From NCBI RefSeq assembly GCF_040115645.1, contig NC_089541.1:3286001-3350000 (forward strand): a DNA stretch of 64,000 nucleotides. The letters run 5' to 3'. Position 1 is the stretch's first letter; every line of letters starts with the position of its first letter. The translations under genes and the position numbers were made by a program. Under the pieces are notes generated by a model. That model searched no databases and was not told the DNA's origin. It was given only the letters and a program-made list of their open reading frames with translations. The stretch is from Euwallacea fornicatus (lineage: Eukaryota > Arthropoda > Insecta > Coleoptera > Curculionidae). Of the stretch, positions 48,080 to 61,260 are shown piece by piece.

Positions 48080-49770
48080 AGTTGCTCCAAATGATTCCAA
48101 CACCCTCAAAATCTCTTTCCTTTGAGACTGTTACGCTTCAAAAACTGGGGTCAGTACACCTCTGCTTTCGGACCGATCACCGTGAACATTTTGGAGAAAA
48201 TTGAGGACACTTCTACCTAGAATCAGATCAATATTCATTATAATACAAAGTCTGTTATGACAGTTACGATTTTTCAAATAAACTCCGGTCAAATCGACTG
48301 CTTTCAAGCCTTTAGCGGTAAACTGATTGAAATACTTGGCATGTCTTTGTTGTAAGGCGAATCAGTGTGAATATTACTGAAATTATCGAGGGCACTAATA
48401 ATAGCTAAAATCGGGCTGAAATTCATTTGAATTCAAAACCTGTTATGGAAGCAACAATTTTTCACGCAGAGTCTTGTCAAATTCGGTGCCTAAAAGCTCC
48501 CGGTAAATATTTAAAGCTTATGCTAAACTTCGCTCTACGTGAATACTGTTAAGGTTGTTGAGGACAGTTGTAACTAGAATGAGTGCAAAATTGATGATTA
48601 TGTAAAGCCAGTTATTGCGCCTATAACTTTGAAAAGGTCTTGAATTTCGCGAATTCCGAGACTACTTTCTCAAAAAAAGCAGTGCCGTACTCAGTAATTT
48701 CGAAAAACAATTGAAGCCCTGTGTAAAGAAGAATTCACATTTGAATTATTTTAATCAGTGGACGACGCTGATTTTACCCAGTTTTTAAAATTTCTAATCT
48801 AAATGCATAGACTTTCGAGGGCATTTTCTCAAAAGCCTTCTGTGTTATACTGAATTTGAAAATAACATGAAAGAAAACTCTCCGAATGAGTGAACCATAT
48901 TGACTTTAGCACTTTTAAAATTTAAAATTGATCCATAAATTCACTATCTTACTGAATTAATTTTCAAGGGGGTTAAAATCTAAAAAAATCAATAAATATT
49001 TTTCGAGTTTATTTCTTAAAAAAAAAACAGGGTTGTATTTATGTAAAAAACTTGTGATTTTAAGTAAAGTTCTGCCAAATTCACTGGTCTGAGACTCTCG
49101 GGAGCCACCTGAATAAAGTACTCGGTAATCTTCTGATTTCAGAAGAATCTTCGTGAGTGGTCGTTGAGGCTTACATGGTTTTGAATAGCCATCGGTAAGC
49201 GTATGCTGACAGCTACAAATTTTCGAATAAAAGTGTGTTAAATCCACTACTTTTAAGCTCTCGGAAAGATTAAATTAGGGCTCAGTTCGCCTCTGTTCTC
49301 ACTTATGCCAACGTAAATATTTTACAGCTTATTGACCATAGTATTAGTTAGAATCAAGTAAAATTTTATTGGAGTACACAACCGGCGATTATAATCATAA
49401 TTCAAACAAACCCAATTCATTGTTTTGAAGCTCTCAGTAGCAGTTCGAATAAGGTGTTCAGCATTCCTTTGAATTGAGAGAAATCGGCGTTAATAATTTT
49501 GATATTATCGAGGATCGTCACATCTACAATCAGTGCCAAAGTTTTTACAATATGAAGCCTGTGGTGATGGCTACAACTTTTCAAATAAATATGTATGAAA
49601 TTCACTGCTTTGCGACTCTCAGTAACAGTCTAAATTGGGGGGCTCAGTACACCCCCGTTTTCAAGTAAATTAACGTGAATATTTTAGAAACTATTGAGGG
49701 TGGTATTAACTAAAACGAAGCTCAATTCTTTGACCCTTTGAGCAGTAATATGAATAAGGTACGCCTAGGA
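48080..49770 (+). repeat. Tandem repeat family B, about 180-bp unit, about nine copies
   Basis: Recurring words in order: CAGTACACCTCTGCTTTC, ATCAACGTGAATATTTT, ATTGAGGGCACT, AACTAGAAT, AAGCCTGTTATG, GCTACAATTTTTCAAATAAA, GTCAAATTCACTGC and AAGCTCTCxGTAA. Landmark spacing is near 180 bp. Copies are strongly diverged. The same family returns inverted at 51.7-52.8 kb and direct at 54.5-55.0 kb. Confidence 0.75.
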
Positions 49771-51309
49771 GTTCAAAGCAATCGATATTTCTGAGCTCAT
49801 TGAGGGCACTTATGCTCAAAAATGAAGGGAAAATTTGTTGAGATATATTATGTTCTGTTCGAAATCTTTCCAGAATTGGCTATATGTTTTTATTAAGTTT
49901 TTCAGGTAAACTGATCACAAATGAAAGATACAAATTAATATCATCGAATTGCTCATTGTGAACGAAGCATTTCAATAGCCGAGATAAACAGAGCCAAAGG
50001 CGTCTAACTTCGATTTCGCCGCCAGCAGATGTTTACTTGGGGGAGCTCCTCCGTTTCGAGCCCATGTTGCTGAACTCATTTCAATAAGTACTCCGACCCG
50101 AAACAGCCCTTAATATTTATTTCGACCCGAATAGAGGGCTATAAATAGGGACTTTTAGTTATTAAATTGGATTTGGAACAGGTTTACTGATTGATATCTA
50201 GTAGACAACGTTTAGTTTCGATTTGGAAAGTACCATGAGGAATGTGTGAAAAATTGCTAATTTCGCACTTCCAAGCAGGTATCAAAATTGTAAGAAGGAG
50301 TTCCATTAGAGATTTAATAAAGTTGGCCGACACAAACACGGAAAACTGAGCGGTTAAGAATGAGGGCCCCGAAGATCGATATGTACATAAAAGGGGCATC
50401 GCAGAATGGATAGAATTACAGGCAGCACTGAGGGCGGCTGCTAAATCAAAGGGAGATTATAAGGGTGTTTTATCGGAACTCACTACTTGTCGCACATAGT
50501 AATAAGCGGGCAGTTTCGTTTTATTTAATGATCCTTTGTGCGAAATATATAAGAGTGGAGTTGAACGAATTACCCGCGACCTCCCGTTATTATTTCCCCT
50601 CCAGTTGGACCCCATCCAAGACAATAATGTGAAGCAAAAGTTTCGGCTTTCAACAGAACAAATTAGCGGTTGACTTTCCGTTTAAATAAGTATTCGGAAT
50701 TTTATTTCCCGCATTATAAAGGCGATTTTCCACTCCTTGTTCTCCTTTCTCGCTAAATTATTTTCCAACTTTTCGGAATTCCATTATGCATGTAAATCTG
50801 GGTGGGAGCCAGATCTGTCGAAGATTTACTTTGATGCGATATTCCATAGTTACCAGAAGGAATTTATTGCGATCACTTTCGCCATTGTCCGAACGAGAAC
50901 GACCCAGCTGTTCGGCGTCGGTCTTGGTTGGTACCATTCAACTCGCGTGACGTCAAAAACCCACGAGCGAATGGGCAGGTAGTACCACACTTCGTCGAGC
51001 CCACCTGACTTGTCTGAAACAATATCAATGCGGTGCTTTTGTTTCAATCCCCGGGGTTTTTCAACTTTGGGGTAACTTTACAGGGGAATTTGTGTAGATG
51101 GAGCACAAGCCATTGTTCGATTTCTATACGAAACAGCTGCCATTAAGGTTTTTGATTCTTGGCTGGAAAGTCACAATATTGAAGTCTACACGCAGGCGAG
51201 AATATTTTTTTAAAGTAATATTAATTCAGTGGAACCCAGATGAAATGAAACTCAAGACAGGAAAGAGCTATATATTCAGAGTGAATTGTGTTTTTAAATA
51301 ATGTTCAGA

Positions 51310-51720
51310 TTGATAGGAAACGTGCCTAGTTTGAAGCGAAACGCGGGTTGAACAGTAAACAGTTCATCATGGTTTAAGAAGACTGGCAGGAATCATTCGG
51401 AGGGAAACTCGGCTTAAAGGGAAACTGGGGTTTGAGCTATAACATGTTTTTTATCACGGTCAAATTAAAGGAGATTCAATCCAAGGTTGAAACGAAACTC
51501 TATCTGAAACGAAACTCGTTTTAAAAATGAGTCCAAGCTCTTCTCATCACACTCGATTCAACGGAAAACTCGGGATGAAGCCGAAACTTAATTCAATTCA
51601 ATATGACCGAGTTAAAGCAGGAGACTCGGGATCTCTGGTAGAAACTAATACAAATTACTCATATCATACTGAAACAAAAGGAAATTCGGGTTGAAACAGA
51701 GACACATTCGTCCCTACTGT
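51310..51720 (+). repeat. Short-unit repeat family A (GAAACTCGGGTTGAAAC type)
   Basis: Runs of GGAAACTCGGxTTGAAACGAA variants every 15-30 bp. The reverse complement of the same family fills 53.76-54.43 kb. Confidence 0.65.
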
Positions 51721-52810
51721 GCTCAAGAATATCAGAATGCAGTGGATTTGACAAGAGTTTATTTTTAAAATCGTAGCTGCCATAACAAGCTCTCTACCCT
51801 AACGAGTTTTGGCTTGATTTTAACTAGAACTGTACTCAGTGACCTCAAAAATATCCAGGCTGATTCGCCTAAAAACAGAGGCGTATTGAGCATGCAGTGT
51901 AGATTGGTATATGGAACGCCAAAGAAAAGTGTTTGATATAAGTTTATTGGAACATTCTAGTTGCCCGCAGTTTGCTTGGTGCCCTAATAGGTTCTTCCCC
52001 GATTGTAGCTATAACCGTCCTCAATCGCCTCAAAAATATTCGCATTGATTCCTCTAAAACATCAAGTTATACTCATGTTGGTTCGTTTGTGTACACCGGC
52101 GTACTAAACATGGAATTTAGCCGTTTTCTCCGAAATTTACTTGAAAATGTGTACCTCTCATAATACGTTCGGTATCTCCATTAATTTTTAGTTGTCTCAT
52201 TCTAGCTAGAACCGTCCAGTTCTTAACAAGCTCAAATATACATGTTGATTCGCCCGAAAATAGTCATGCTGAGCACCCGTTTTGGGTTATTAATAGGAGT
52301 TTCAAAGCATTTGATTTGATACGAATTTATTGGAAAAATCGTACAAGTTTTGCATCCCAATGAATTTTGCCCCGTCTTTCCCCCGATTTGGGTCGTTAGT
52401 GTTTACCTTAACGCATCTGATTTGATACTAGTTTGTTTGAAAAATTGTACATACCGCAACAGGCCTTACGTCCTACGGAATATTGTTCTGGTTTTAGACG
52501 CAACTGCCCTCCATACCCCAACAGTATCCACTATAAATCGTCCGAAAACACAGTCATAGTGAATACCCGATTTGGGTTGTTGCTGATTGCCTCAAAGCAG
52601 TGGGTTTGATACATGTTTATTTGAAAAATTGGAACTGTAATAATGAGCTTCGCATCCTATTGAGTTTTGTCCCGATTCTGGTTATAACTGTCCTTAATTA
52701 CGTCAAGATTGTTCGCTATCATTACCGTAAAAACAGAGGTGTACTGAGCATCCCATTTAATTTGTTCTTGAGAAGCAAGGCTGTTGATTTCTTTATTGTA
52801 GACTGTATAT
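51720..52810 (-). repeat. Tandem repeat family B, inverted block
   Basis: The reverse complement of the family B unit: GCATTTGATTTGATA, TTTATTTGAAAAATTGT, CCTCAAAAATATTC, TTGATTCGCCTAAAAACAGA and GGCGTACTGAGCAT recur about every 180 bp for about six units. ORFs here (51972-52163, 52350-52559, 52600-52815) are reading frames through the repeat. Confidence 0.7.
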
Positions 52811-53759
52811 TTTAATTGCTCTCTCTAGATGGAAATTTCCCAGAACAACAAAATTAACTAGTGTGTTTCCAGTTTCCTCGGTTTTCATCCGTGTTTTCAA
52901 CACTCAGTCATTTTCAAACATTGAAATCTACACCCTTTTCCTCTGTTCCGACTTTCTCGCACAAATTTACACAAATATAACCGAACTATGATTTATTCAA
53001 ACACATTTCACATATCATTACACCAGCGAAATCCCGCAGTTACCCCCGAAACATAATTAGATCAAAATCACTTTCAGTACTCGACGCCAGCCATCGCTAT
53101 CGAACAAACTGTCCGAAGCCAAATATGCATCAATGAATTATGAAATAATGCAGTCGTATTATGGCCGCAATATTGCGATCTATAAACACTAATTTCGCAC
53201 TTTGATTAAATTTCAAACGCGTAGCTAATATCCGTTTATGTTTTGCCATTAGTTTCTCCACGTTATTTGCCATTATAAGTCCCACCCCAGGTGGAGGAAT
53301 GTCTTGAGTCCGTCTCTGCGTAGAAGAATATTGCATCTTTGGCCCTTCGAAGTTCTCCATTTGGTTTGCTAGATTATTGAACCCTAAACAGTTATCTCAG
53401 ATGACGACCCTTTTCACTGGCACCGAGCCACACGTGTTTACATGTCGGGATTATTGCGTTACGGCCTACTCGGTTTGGTTTCGAGGGGCCCTTGTCTCGA
53501 TATACTACATATTCTGATTAAATCTTATTGACTTATTAATGTGCCGGGAAATGAACGAAAATTGAGGTAGTTACTAAGCCCAATAATCGATTTATTAGAA
53601 GAACCATAAACTCATTCTCGGATAATTCCAGAAATATGTATTTTACCAAATTGTCCCAGAGTTAACGCCGTTTCTCATATTTTGACATCATTTTGGATGT
53701 TTGAAAATGTAATAGAAATGTAGTAAAATACGCAAGACACAAACTTTACAACCAAGTTA

Positions 53760-54440
53760 TAACTGCCCTCAGTTTCAATTCTTACGTCTTATCAAAGTTT
53801 CCTTTCAGCTCGAGCTCCCTTTTTTCCGAGAGTTTCCTTTCAATTCCAGATTCCTTCCACTTCGAGCATGTCTCGATCAGAACTAGATGTCTACGATAAT
53901 CTGAATTTCATCCCAGTCGCAGTTTCCTTTAGTCCCGAATTCCCTTTCGGTTTGAGCACCAAGAGAACCCATTTCCTTTTCAAGGTCCATCAGGGATTTC
54001 TTTCGGGATAACTTTCAACATGAATTTATTTCCAACCCGAGGTTCCTTTCAGCATGAACAGTTTTCGAGCTCATTTTAATTTCGAATTCCCTTTCAACCT
54101 GAACATCGTGAAAATAAGTTCTAGGAAGTATCTGCTGATCATGACGCCACAGATCTTCATCTCTGTTAATCTGTTCGATCAAATGGATGCGAAGCGAGAT
54201 GTAATGTGCCACGTTATGTTCAATTCTTATTTCCTAGAACATACCACGTTTCAGCTTCGAACATTACTTGCAAATGCATGGTAGTGATCAGGTCAAAGTC
54301 TAAACATCAGTTCCCAAATATACAGGTTTCCTTTCACTTGATTTTTCAATTCTTATATGAGAAACACGTTTGACTTTCACCAGTTCCAGTCGAAACGAGA
54401 GTTTCGTTCCAATCCAAGTTTTCTTTCAACTCCAAAATTA
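53760..54440 (-). repeat. Repeat family A, inverted block
   Basis: TTTCCTTTCAATCCGAGTT-like words (the complement of family A) recur every 20-40 bp. Overlapping ORFs 54015-54212 and 54054-54284 are within it. Confidence 0.6.
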
Positions 54441-54489
54441 AGCCTCCAACCAAATCTCTATTTTTACGTTTATCTTAAAAGCATTTCGT

Positions 54490-55010
54490 GATTTCACCTT
54501 AAGAGTGCCCAGTCCATCGCTGTTTTTTAGACGAATCAACGTGAAAAATTTTCAGCTTATTTGAAACAATTCTAATGCCTCTAATTAAACCAAAATAAAT
54601 ATGGAGGCAGAATTGGTTTTGGGAGCTACAATTTTTCAAATAAATTTTTGTCAAATCCCCTGTTTTAGGGCTCTCTATAACAACCTCGATGGTAGGCTCA
54701 GTACGCCTCTGCTTTCAGGTCAATGAATGCGAATATTTTTAAGGTATCGAGGGCAGTTACAGCTAGGAAAAAGGCCAAAATTACTTAAGATTTAGAATTT
54801 ACAATAGGAGCTACAATTTTGGAAATAAAACTTTGTTCGTTGTGCGTTTGAGGTGTTCAGTAGTCATCCAAAAAGCATGCTAAGGGTACGCCTCTGGTTT
54901 CGGATAAGTGAATTCGAATATATTTCAGATCATTCAGAAGTCATTGGCAAATACATGTTCGAAAGGCAAAGAACAACAAAACATTGACGTGCTTCTGATA
55001 ATTTTCAAAT
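54490..55010 (+). repeat. Tandem repeat family B, third block
   Basis: About three diverged units with CAGTACGCCTCTGCTTTCAG, GCTACAATTTTTCAAATAAA, GTCAAATCCCCTG and TATCGAGGGCAGT, in the same orientation as 48.1-49.8 kb. Confidence 0.65.
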
Positions 55011-56191
55011 GAAGTTTAAAAAATAACTGCTTAGAGCGGAATAGTTTTAAGGCATGAAATATCCAGAATAAATTGGCGTAGTTACAATCCAGGGATAAGT
55101 AGGAATTTCCGAAAATTTAATTTTTTCCACTCGTGGTTTTTGTAGAAAGTTTCCCAATTTCAACAGTTGGAGAGTACATTTAGGGCTTTCGAATTTGAAA
55201 CAAATCGATGGCGTACCAGGCGTCCAATGGCAGTTTAGTCTCTCACAATTTTGGTCTGGATGGCTTAATTTATATGTATTTTCTTAGTAAAGGTCAAAAC
55301 TGCTCCTAGTCTCGACGAAAGGAGCCTCCTCACAAGTTTCCTGTAAATTTCACGTTCATAATAAAACTTTGCAGCCAAGTTCGAGGCTGATTGGACTGAA
55401 CTTAACCCGTTAGATCTCGTCTTCTACTAAGAGGAAGACGGAATGCATGTTGGCCAATCACCACCTATATCTGTTGTTACAGTAAGAATAAATTTCACAC
55501 AACAGGAAGCAGTGTTTTACCGCATAGTTGCCACTTAACCCAGATAAAAATTAACACACTTCGTGGTTTAATAAGTGAAAGGAGACGAGTCCGAACCAAA
55601 CGAGTTCTAATCGCGTAGAAACCTGCCAAGAAGTTCGGATTTGGGTCCCCGAATCTTGTGTATTCTTCGTTAATGCGAATTATTTCTCTTTGGTTCTGAT
55701 GATGGTTGTACGATTTCGCTACTTTAGAACCGCTTTAGGCAAGGTCGCAGCGGTACGTCGTGGTCGGTACCCGCATGAACCACCTCTACCTGCGGCAGCC
55801 TTAAAGTTTTAGTTCGTGTGTGTGTTCAGCAAGGTTTCAATCAAAGAAAGTAGGTTTTTCAGTTAGTCAATTACAATGGACGAATAGAGGTATCAACTTT
55901 TGAAATATCGAGAAGCCGAGGAATCGCCTCGTGAAGGAGAATTTAATATATATTTTTGTAAATTTGCTTTCCCTTTTCGGTGTAGGGTCGTGGGTCTGGT
56001 CACAGAGGACACCAGCAGCGTAATTAAGGTGCAATTAGATAATATATTGTTGCTAATTAAAGTTCGCCTTATTGCCAAGAAAGGAACACAACACTATTAC
56101 CATTTATTTATTTATTTATTTGTTTATTTGTTTATTTATTTATCACACGTTTTTATTAGCTCAATATTTCAATTTCTTTTTTTTTTTTTAG
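55011..56191. other. Mostly unassigned; weak exon candidate at 55986-56028 (+)
   Basis: At 55,986 an acceptor-like cccttttcggtgtag is followed by an open frame VVGLVTEDTSSVIK up to a weak gtgcaa. The phrase looks protein-like but no family is recognised. The GC-rich stretch at 55,740-55,800 is open in more than one frame. Neither can be called a gene. Confidence 0.25.
56102..56144. repeat. (TTTA)n microsatellite
   Basis: An interrupted TTTA/TTTG tetranucleotide run just upstream of the candidate 24-nt microexon. Confidence 0.95.
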
Positions 56192-56215
56192 GTGGTTCCA
56201 TTCTGGACTATACTG
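56192..56215 (+). other. Candidate 24-nt microexon
   Basis: On the plus strand a very strong acceptor (about 14 T then ag) is followed by 24 nt and a consensus donor ctg|gtaagtatt. Twenty-four is divisible by three. Frames read V-V-P-F-W-T-I-L, G-S-I-L-D-Y-T-G (phase 1) or W-F-H-S-G-L-Y; all are open. No parent gene is recognised on this strand, so the evidence is splice signals only. Confidence 0.3.
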
Positions 56216-59200
56216 GTAAGTATTTATTTGGAAATTTGCGGCATATACAAACAAAAAAGCTCCATATCGTTGACATAAAGCGGACACGGGAAAACGCCAC
56301 CGCAAATTAAAACAGCCACCGCAACAAGTAGCTTTTAACATCAAAAAGGTATCATGAAAATTAATTGAATTTAGCGCATCATATTCGGGGTACACTCGAT
56401 GCAAATTTGCGCAGGACCGCTCTTGAAAATTAAAAAGCGAGATAAAAGCTGTTTTAGTTTTCCGCATCAAAAGATAATATGGACGGGAGTTGGTTTTCTC
56501 GTTTTGATAGACGCCAACGTTTTCTCTGTTTTTGCGACAGGTATATGAGGATGTGTCCGACCCTCATCGGTTAGAGATGGTAAAAGCTAAATCATTTTAG
56601 AGCATAAAGGAGAAAATGTGAGGAAAATTAAAATTAGTTTACTCAAATGCGTTCGAGCAAGCACGTTCAGTTCTTAGATATCATAATGACGCCCCTTATA
56701 TTAAAAGAAGAGATATTACGACACAGATTATGCAGGTCTGCATCGGGATTAGTTCCACACGTTCCAAAGTTACGAGACCTCAAACTTTCAAAAGTGGCAA
56801 AAATTTCCTAACCCTCCTGTGAGGCACCCCCTTAACCACGTCACTGATGATTTATGTCGAGTTTCATTTCCAGCTGTCAAAGAGACAGGAGCTTCGATAA
56901 TCAAATTATCAGTTAAAAAGAGAAAACGAGAAACAAATCTTTGAGGACGCCTGTGATTTTTGACATCATATATTCTTGACAAATCTGTGAATTGAAAAAA
57001 AATACGAAAGAAGAAAATTGACCCTAAAGAACGTCCATGATGATTTACTATGATTTTTATAAGTCAAAGACTCGCCTTGTCAACGCAGCTACTGTCCTAG
57101 TGGCGTACGTTTGAAGAATCCACCGATCCAAAACCGCACAAATAGCTAATCGTTCTTTTTCATTTCTTCTAATTTAATGCAAATATGAAATCACAAAAAT
57201 CAAAAAAGAACAATCTCTCAAGCTGAAACATTTCCAATATGGTTCAAGTCTACTGACGGACCTCCAAATGTAATAAAATCGAAAAACTAGTGCGCTCTTT
57301 ACGTTTACGCACAAAATAATTAGATTTAGTACGTTTATGCTTTGTTGCCCCTAAAGCCGATCTATCAAAACTCAAGTTATCACACCTAACTTACGAGTTT
57401 CCCTGTGACATTCTTCAACAAGCGATTAGTTTTTTCTACAAACTTATTCAAAAATATGGAAAGAGGTTAATGTCTTAAGAACCATACAAATTGAAGATAT
57501 TTAGTTACGGGAGCATAAGATTTTCCCGATTCAATGATGATAATATAAGCGATGTTGCCGATTTCACACTTTTATTCCATAAATTTGACTCGTTGCTGCT
57601 TCACCCTGTCGTTCGCTTCGAGGAGATGCACGGAGGTCTCCAGATTTAAATGTGTCTCTCAAATGTTCTCCATTAAATACTTTTTCCATTAAAAGAAGAA
57701 AAACGATAAACCACTGAAAAGCATCGGGTGCAAACGAATATGTAGGTCCGATCTCTCTTATTTACGGGAGATGTCCAAGCCCATCTACCTGCCGATACGG
57801 TTTGGCGTCGAAACGAACCACTACGACGAAACCAATTTAGACATTCATATTCTCATTCAACCCCCAAAGAGGCGGCGGCAACCCCCGGGGGCGGCGATTG
57901 AACAAGAAGTTAGGGAATTTGAAACGTGCAGTGCGAGTTTATTCACGACCGGGGAGGGAGATACACTCCGAGGACCGTAAGTTTCGATTTTCTGTTCTGT
58001 TACGGGGTTGTTCGACGACTTTCTGACGGTTATTATACGACTATTTCGCTTTGTAATTGGTTTATAGTCGCGCATCTTTGGGGATTATATGTGGTAGCCA
58101 CTCAAGCGAAAAGGTACGTATCCGTACATTTCCTAATTCATCATCAAAGTCTCGTGAATCACTTGCGTGTGTTAAGTAACTGAGAACACCTCAGAGAAGG
58201 GAATAAATCCAAAAGCAGCCCTAGCGCCGGTGGTCGATTGAACGCCATAAAAGTTTGAAGGTTTTCCGGGTCGTTTGCAAACAAAAGTTTAAGGACGCAA
58301 AGAATTTGGATAAAAGACGCGTGTTTGTTCCAGAAACGCTATTTGGTCTTTAGGTGTTTATCTGTTCACTAAATATGATACCGTATATTAATGCATTGAA
58401 ACATCCCCCGGGGCCCATGAAACCATTCCACCCCACACCAATCACTTTTGCTACGCCGAGTATAAAGGCTCATTCATCTCTCCTCAAACCGAATTAATAA
58501 TTATCATTTCTTGCCCTTGTATCTTTTCGCAAGACTTGTGAGGTAGAATTCCCTCGCCTTTATTCTTTCAGGTACCCAAAAGCACTTTGAGGACCAACGC
58601 GTGTAATCTGCCCATGTTAGAACCTGTAAAAGAGCTTTATTTATTGGCAATTTACGTTTGAGCGCAATTAGGTGCAACTTTAAAAAGCCATTAAGTGTTA
58701 CAGTATATTGTGAGTTTTAATTGAATAAAGTATAAGATGTTAATTAGGCTTCCTGTACTGAGGGAACAGTTATATCTCGGCCGCATCCGCGACTTCTATC
58801 AACTACTTTAATGAGCATAAGTTATGGTTTTGTGGCAGCGAGAAATCTTGGGTAGGTTCGGGTTTTTGTTCGGAGAAAATTGAGTAGGAATGGTACATGT
58901 TTCGAGATTCGAAGAAATATATAAAATAATTCTGGGCCTTTTGCCACGCCACTAAATGTATCCGTTCTAGCTCGGAACGTTACTGAGAATGCCGGCAACG
59001 TATTTCCATTGAAATATCGAAGATCAGGGGCGTCTGTAAGAGGAGTGATGATACGGGAAGCTTTGTCCTTATGAATTGAAATAAATCCTCAACTTCTCGT
59101 TTTGCCACCGAGGGCGTTAAAGTTAAATATAATAATCAACCAGGAGCGTCTCTAGCAGAGTTGAAATATTGAAAATCAATTTAAACTCGGACTAACTAAC

Positions 59201-60540
59201 CTTGGATTTAAGGGCTGTCGGGCCAGCAAGACCTAGTGATATGTTCGTTTCACTTTCTTATTGAGGTGGCAGTAATGATCGGTTACTGTGAAGATAGAGG
59301 ACTCCTCTTATTAATAGAATGCGATCTCATAAAAAAAAAAAACCGGGAGAGATCTACGTGGCACAAACTTACATGCCTCTCGCCCTCACCACATTCCTTC
59401 ATCATATCATTCTCCATCAACGTGATTAATCGATAGAGAGGCTGTGTTTCGTCACTACGTCTCTTCAGAAAGATCTGTAGACAGAACTAGTTTTTTTAAA
59501 TTAACTATTTAGTTTTCTATTGCTAAAGCTTAATTTCAGCATAATCTCGATTACCACCGTTTTAAATGGTCAAGATTAAGACTTCCTAGTATAACGTAAT
59601 ATTCATATTATATTAACCTAAATCTTCGCGAAAAGCTTTCTATTAAAATTTTTTCCCTCGCAGCCATTGCCCAATAATAAGCCATGTCTTGGACGCTCCA
59701 TTGTGTCATATAATTGGATACCGACAAAATGCATTTAAAATGTTAATAACTCAAGAATTATGACTTTTAAAGCATCATAAACCACTATAAAACGGTCTAC
59801 TAAGCAAAACGTTAATTTCTGGCGAATGCCCAACAATAAATAAGAAGCGGCTCTCTTTATTGCTTCTCTACCAGTTCGAATTTATGGTTCCGAATCAAGT
59901 GCAAACAGGTTCGGGTTCTGTATCATTTTTGCAGATACTTTTATTAAACCGTAAATTGGTTTTTACTCGAGGAAATTAGAGGGCAAAATTAAATTTGCTG
60001 CTCTATTAACCAGATTTTTAATTTTGAACGTCCAAATAAAAACTCCAATTACCATTACGTTATTAGCATTTATTGCCGTTCGTAATGCATCTAATTATGT
60101 TGTAATTGGACTCGTCAAGGGTGAAAGTCAGAAAGAGAAAGTAGAACATTTCAAGTGTTCGTGAATTTGCTAGGATGACTGCAAAACACTTCAAATAACC
60201 AGGCATGGAAAAAATTCTTGCCGCTAACAAGCAAGTCGCTGCTGATAAGTGAGAGCAAAGTGAATTTTCCATTTTCCCTTGGAGTTAGCGCATTAATCTC
60301 ACCGGACCATCCATCAAAAGCTCATAGCTGAAAAAGCTCAAATAGATTTGAGCAGCAAAGCGACTTATAAAGTAAAGCAATTTACTGTTAGCTTATTTCA
60401 CGGCATGAATTTACAATGTGAATTACAGCTGTGTAGGTATTATGGCCTTTTCTAACGGTTTGAGAATTTACAAGGTCGCCCAGGCACCGGTTCCATTTTG
60501 TACAAATTACTCACGTTTGTCAGGCAATTCACTTTATACC
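56216..60540. other. No gene recognised
   Basis: The ORF at 57771-57980 lies in a GC-rich patch (57.77-57.97 kb) and runs up to a donor-like gaccgtaagttt on the plus strand. It might be a first exon, but no domain is visible. A TATAAAG word lies at about 58,460 with no supporting initiator. Confidence 0.35.
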
Positions 60541-61260
60541 TAAACCAAGGAGCAAACTAACGATCCTGAGAAAACTTGAAAGAGCTATTTACTACTGATG
60601 ATATTACTTCTTGAATCATTACTTTGTACCAGGAACACCTTCATATGTTAATTTTGGTACCAACACCCTCGACTAATCGAGAATATATGAAGGAAATGTG
60701 AGGATGACTGATGGTCAACAAATCGCCATCACGAACCATTCTAATGTGATGTGGCGGAATTACTGTTTCCTGCGACTGGTAGAATTTGTTCCGCTAACAG
60801 GGTGCTTCCCATCTTCAGGGTTTTGCTTCGAATTGGGGCCCTGGTCTAGGTGCACAGTGACCCAGGTATATACCAGAAGAAGTACCTGTTAAATTGCTTT
60901 ATACGTAAAACGCAAAGTAACGATCCTGAGATAGCTCGAAAGAGCTATTTATTACTGATAATATTATTTCAGGAACGATTACTTTTGTACTTTAGACATC
61001 TACATATGCTAATTTCGGTATAAACACTCTCGGCTAATCGAGAATACATGAGGAAAATGTGATGTTCTATAAAACAGGCTGACTGATGATCAATGAATCG
61101 CCATTACGAACCATTCTAATGTGATGTGGCGGAATTAGTGTTTCCTGCGGCTTGCAGAATTTGTTCCGCGAGCAAGGCGCTACCTATCTTCGGGCATTTG
61201 ATTCGAGTTGGGGCCCTCGTGTGAGTGTATAGTGACAATTATTTAGAAGGTGTACCTGGG
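60541..61260 (+). repeat. Tandem duplication, two 360-bp copies
   Basis: The segments 60541-60900 and 60901-61260 are direct copies in register: AACGATCCTGAG ends at 60570 and 60930. Both carry GAAAGAGCTATTTA, CTAATCGAGAATA, GAACCATTCTAATGTGATGT and GGCGGAATTA, and later TTGGGGCCCT. Similarity is highest in the middle (CCATTCTAATGTGATGTGGC identical). An ORF at 60698-60892 spans part of copy 1 but is not conserved as a frame in copy 2. Confidence 0.85.

Noticed and set aside
53130..53360. 76-codon minus-strand ORF with a plausible composition
   Set aside because: No recognised domain and it lies between satellite blocks; not enough support.
57771..57980. GC-rich ORF ending near a donor-like site
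   Set aside because: Open in several frames as GC-rich DNA often is, and no domain visible; mentioned only in the gap note.
58460..58466. TATAAAG promoter-like word
   Set aside because: No initiator at the right distance and no gene downstream.
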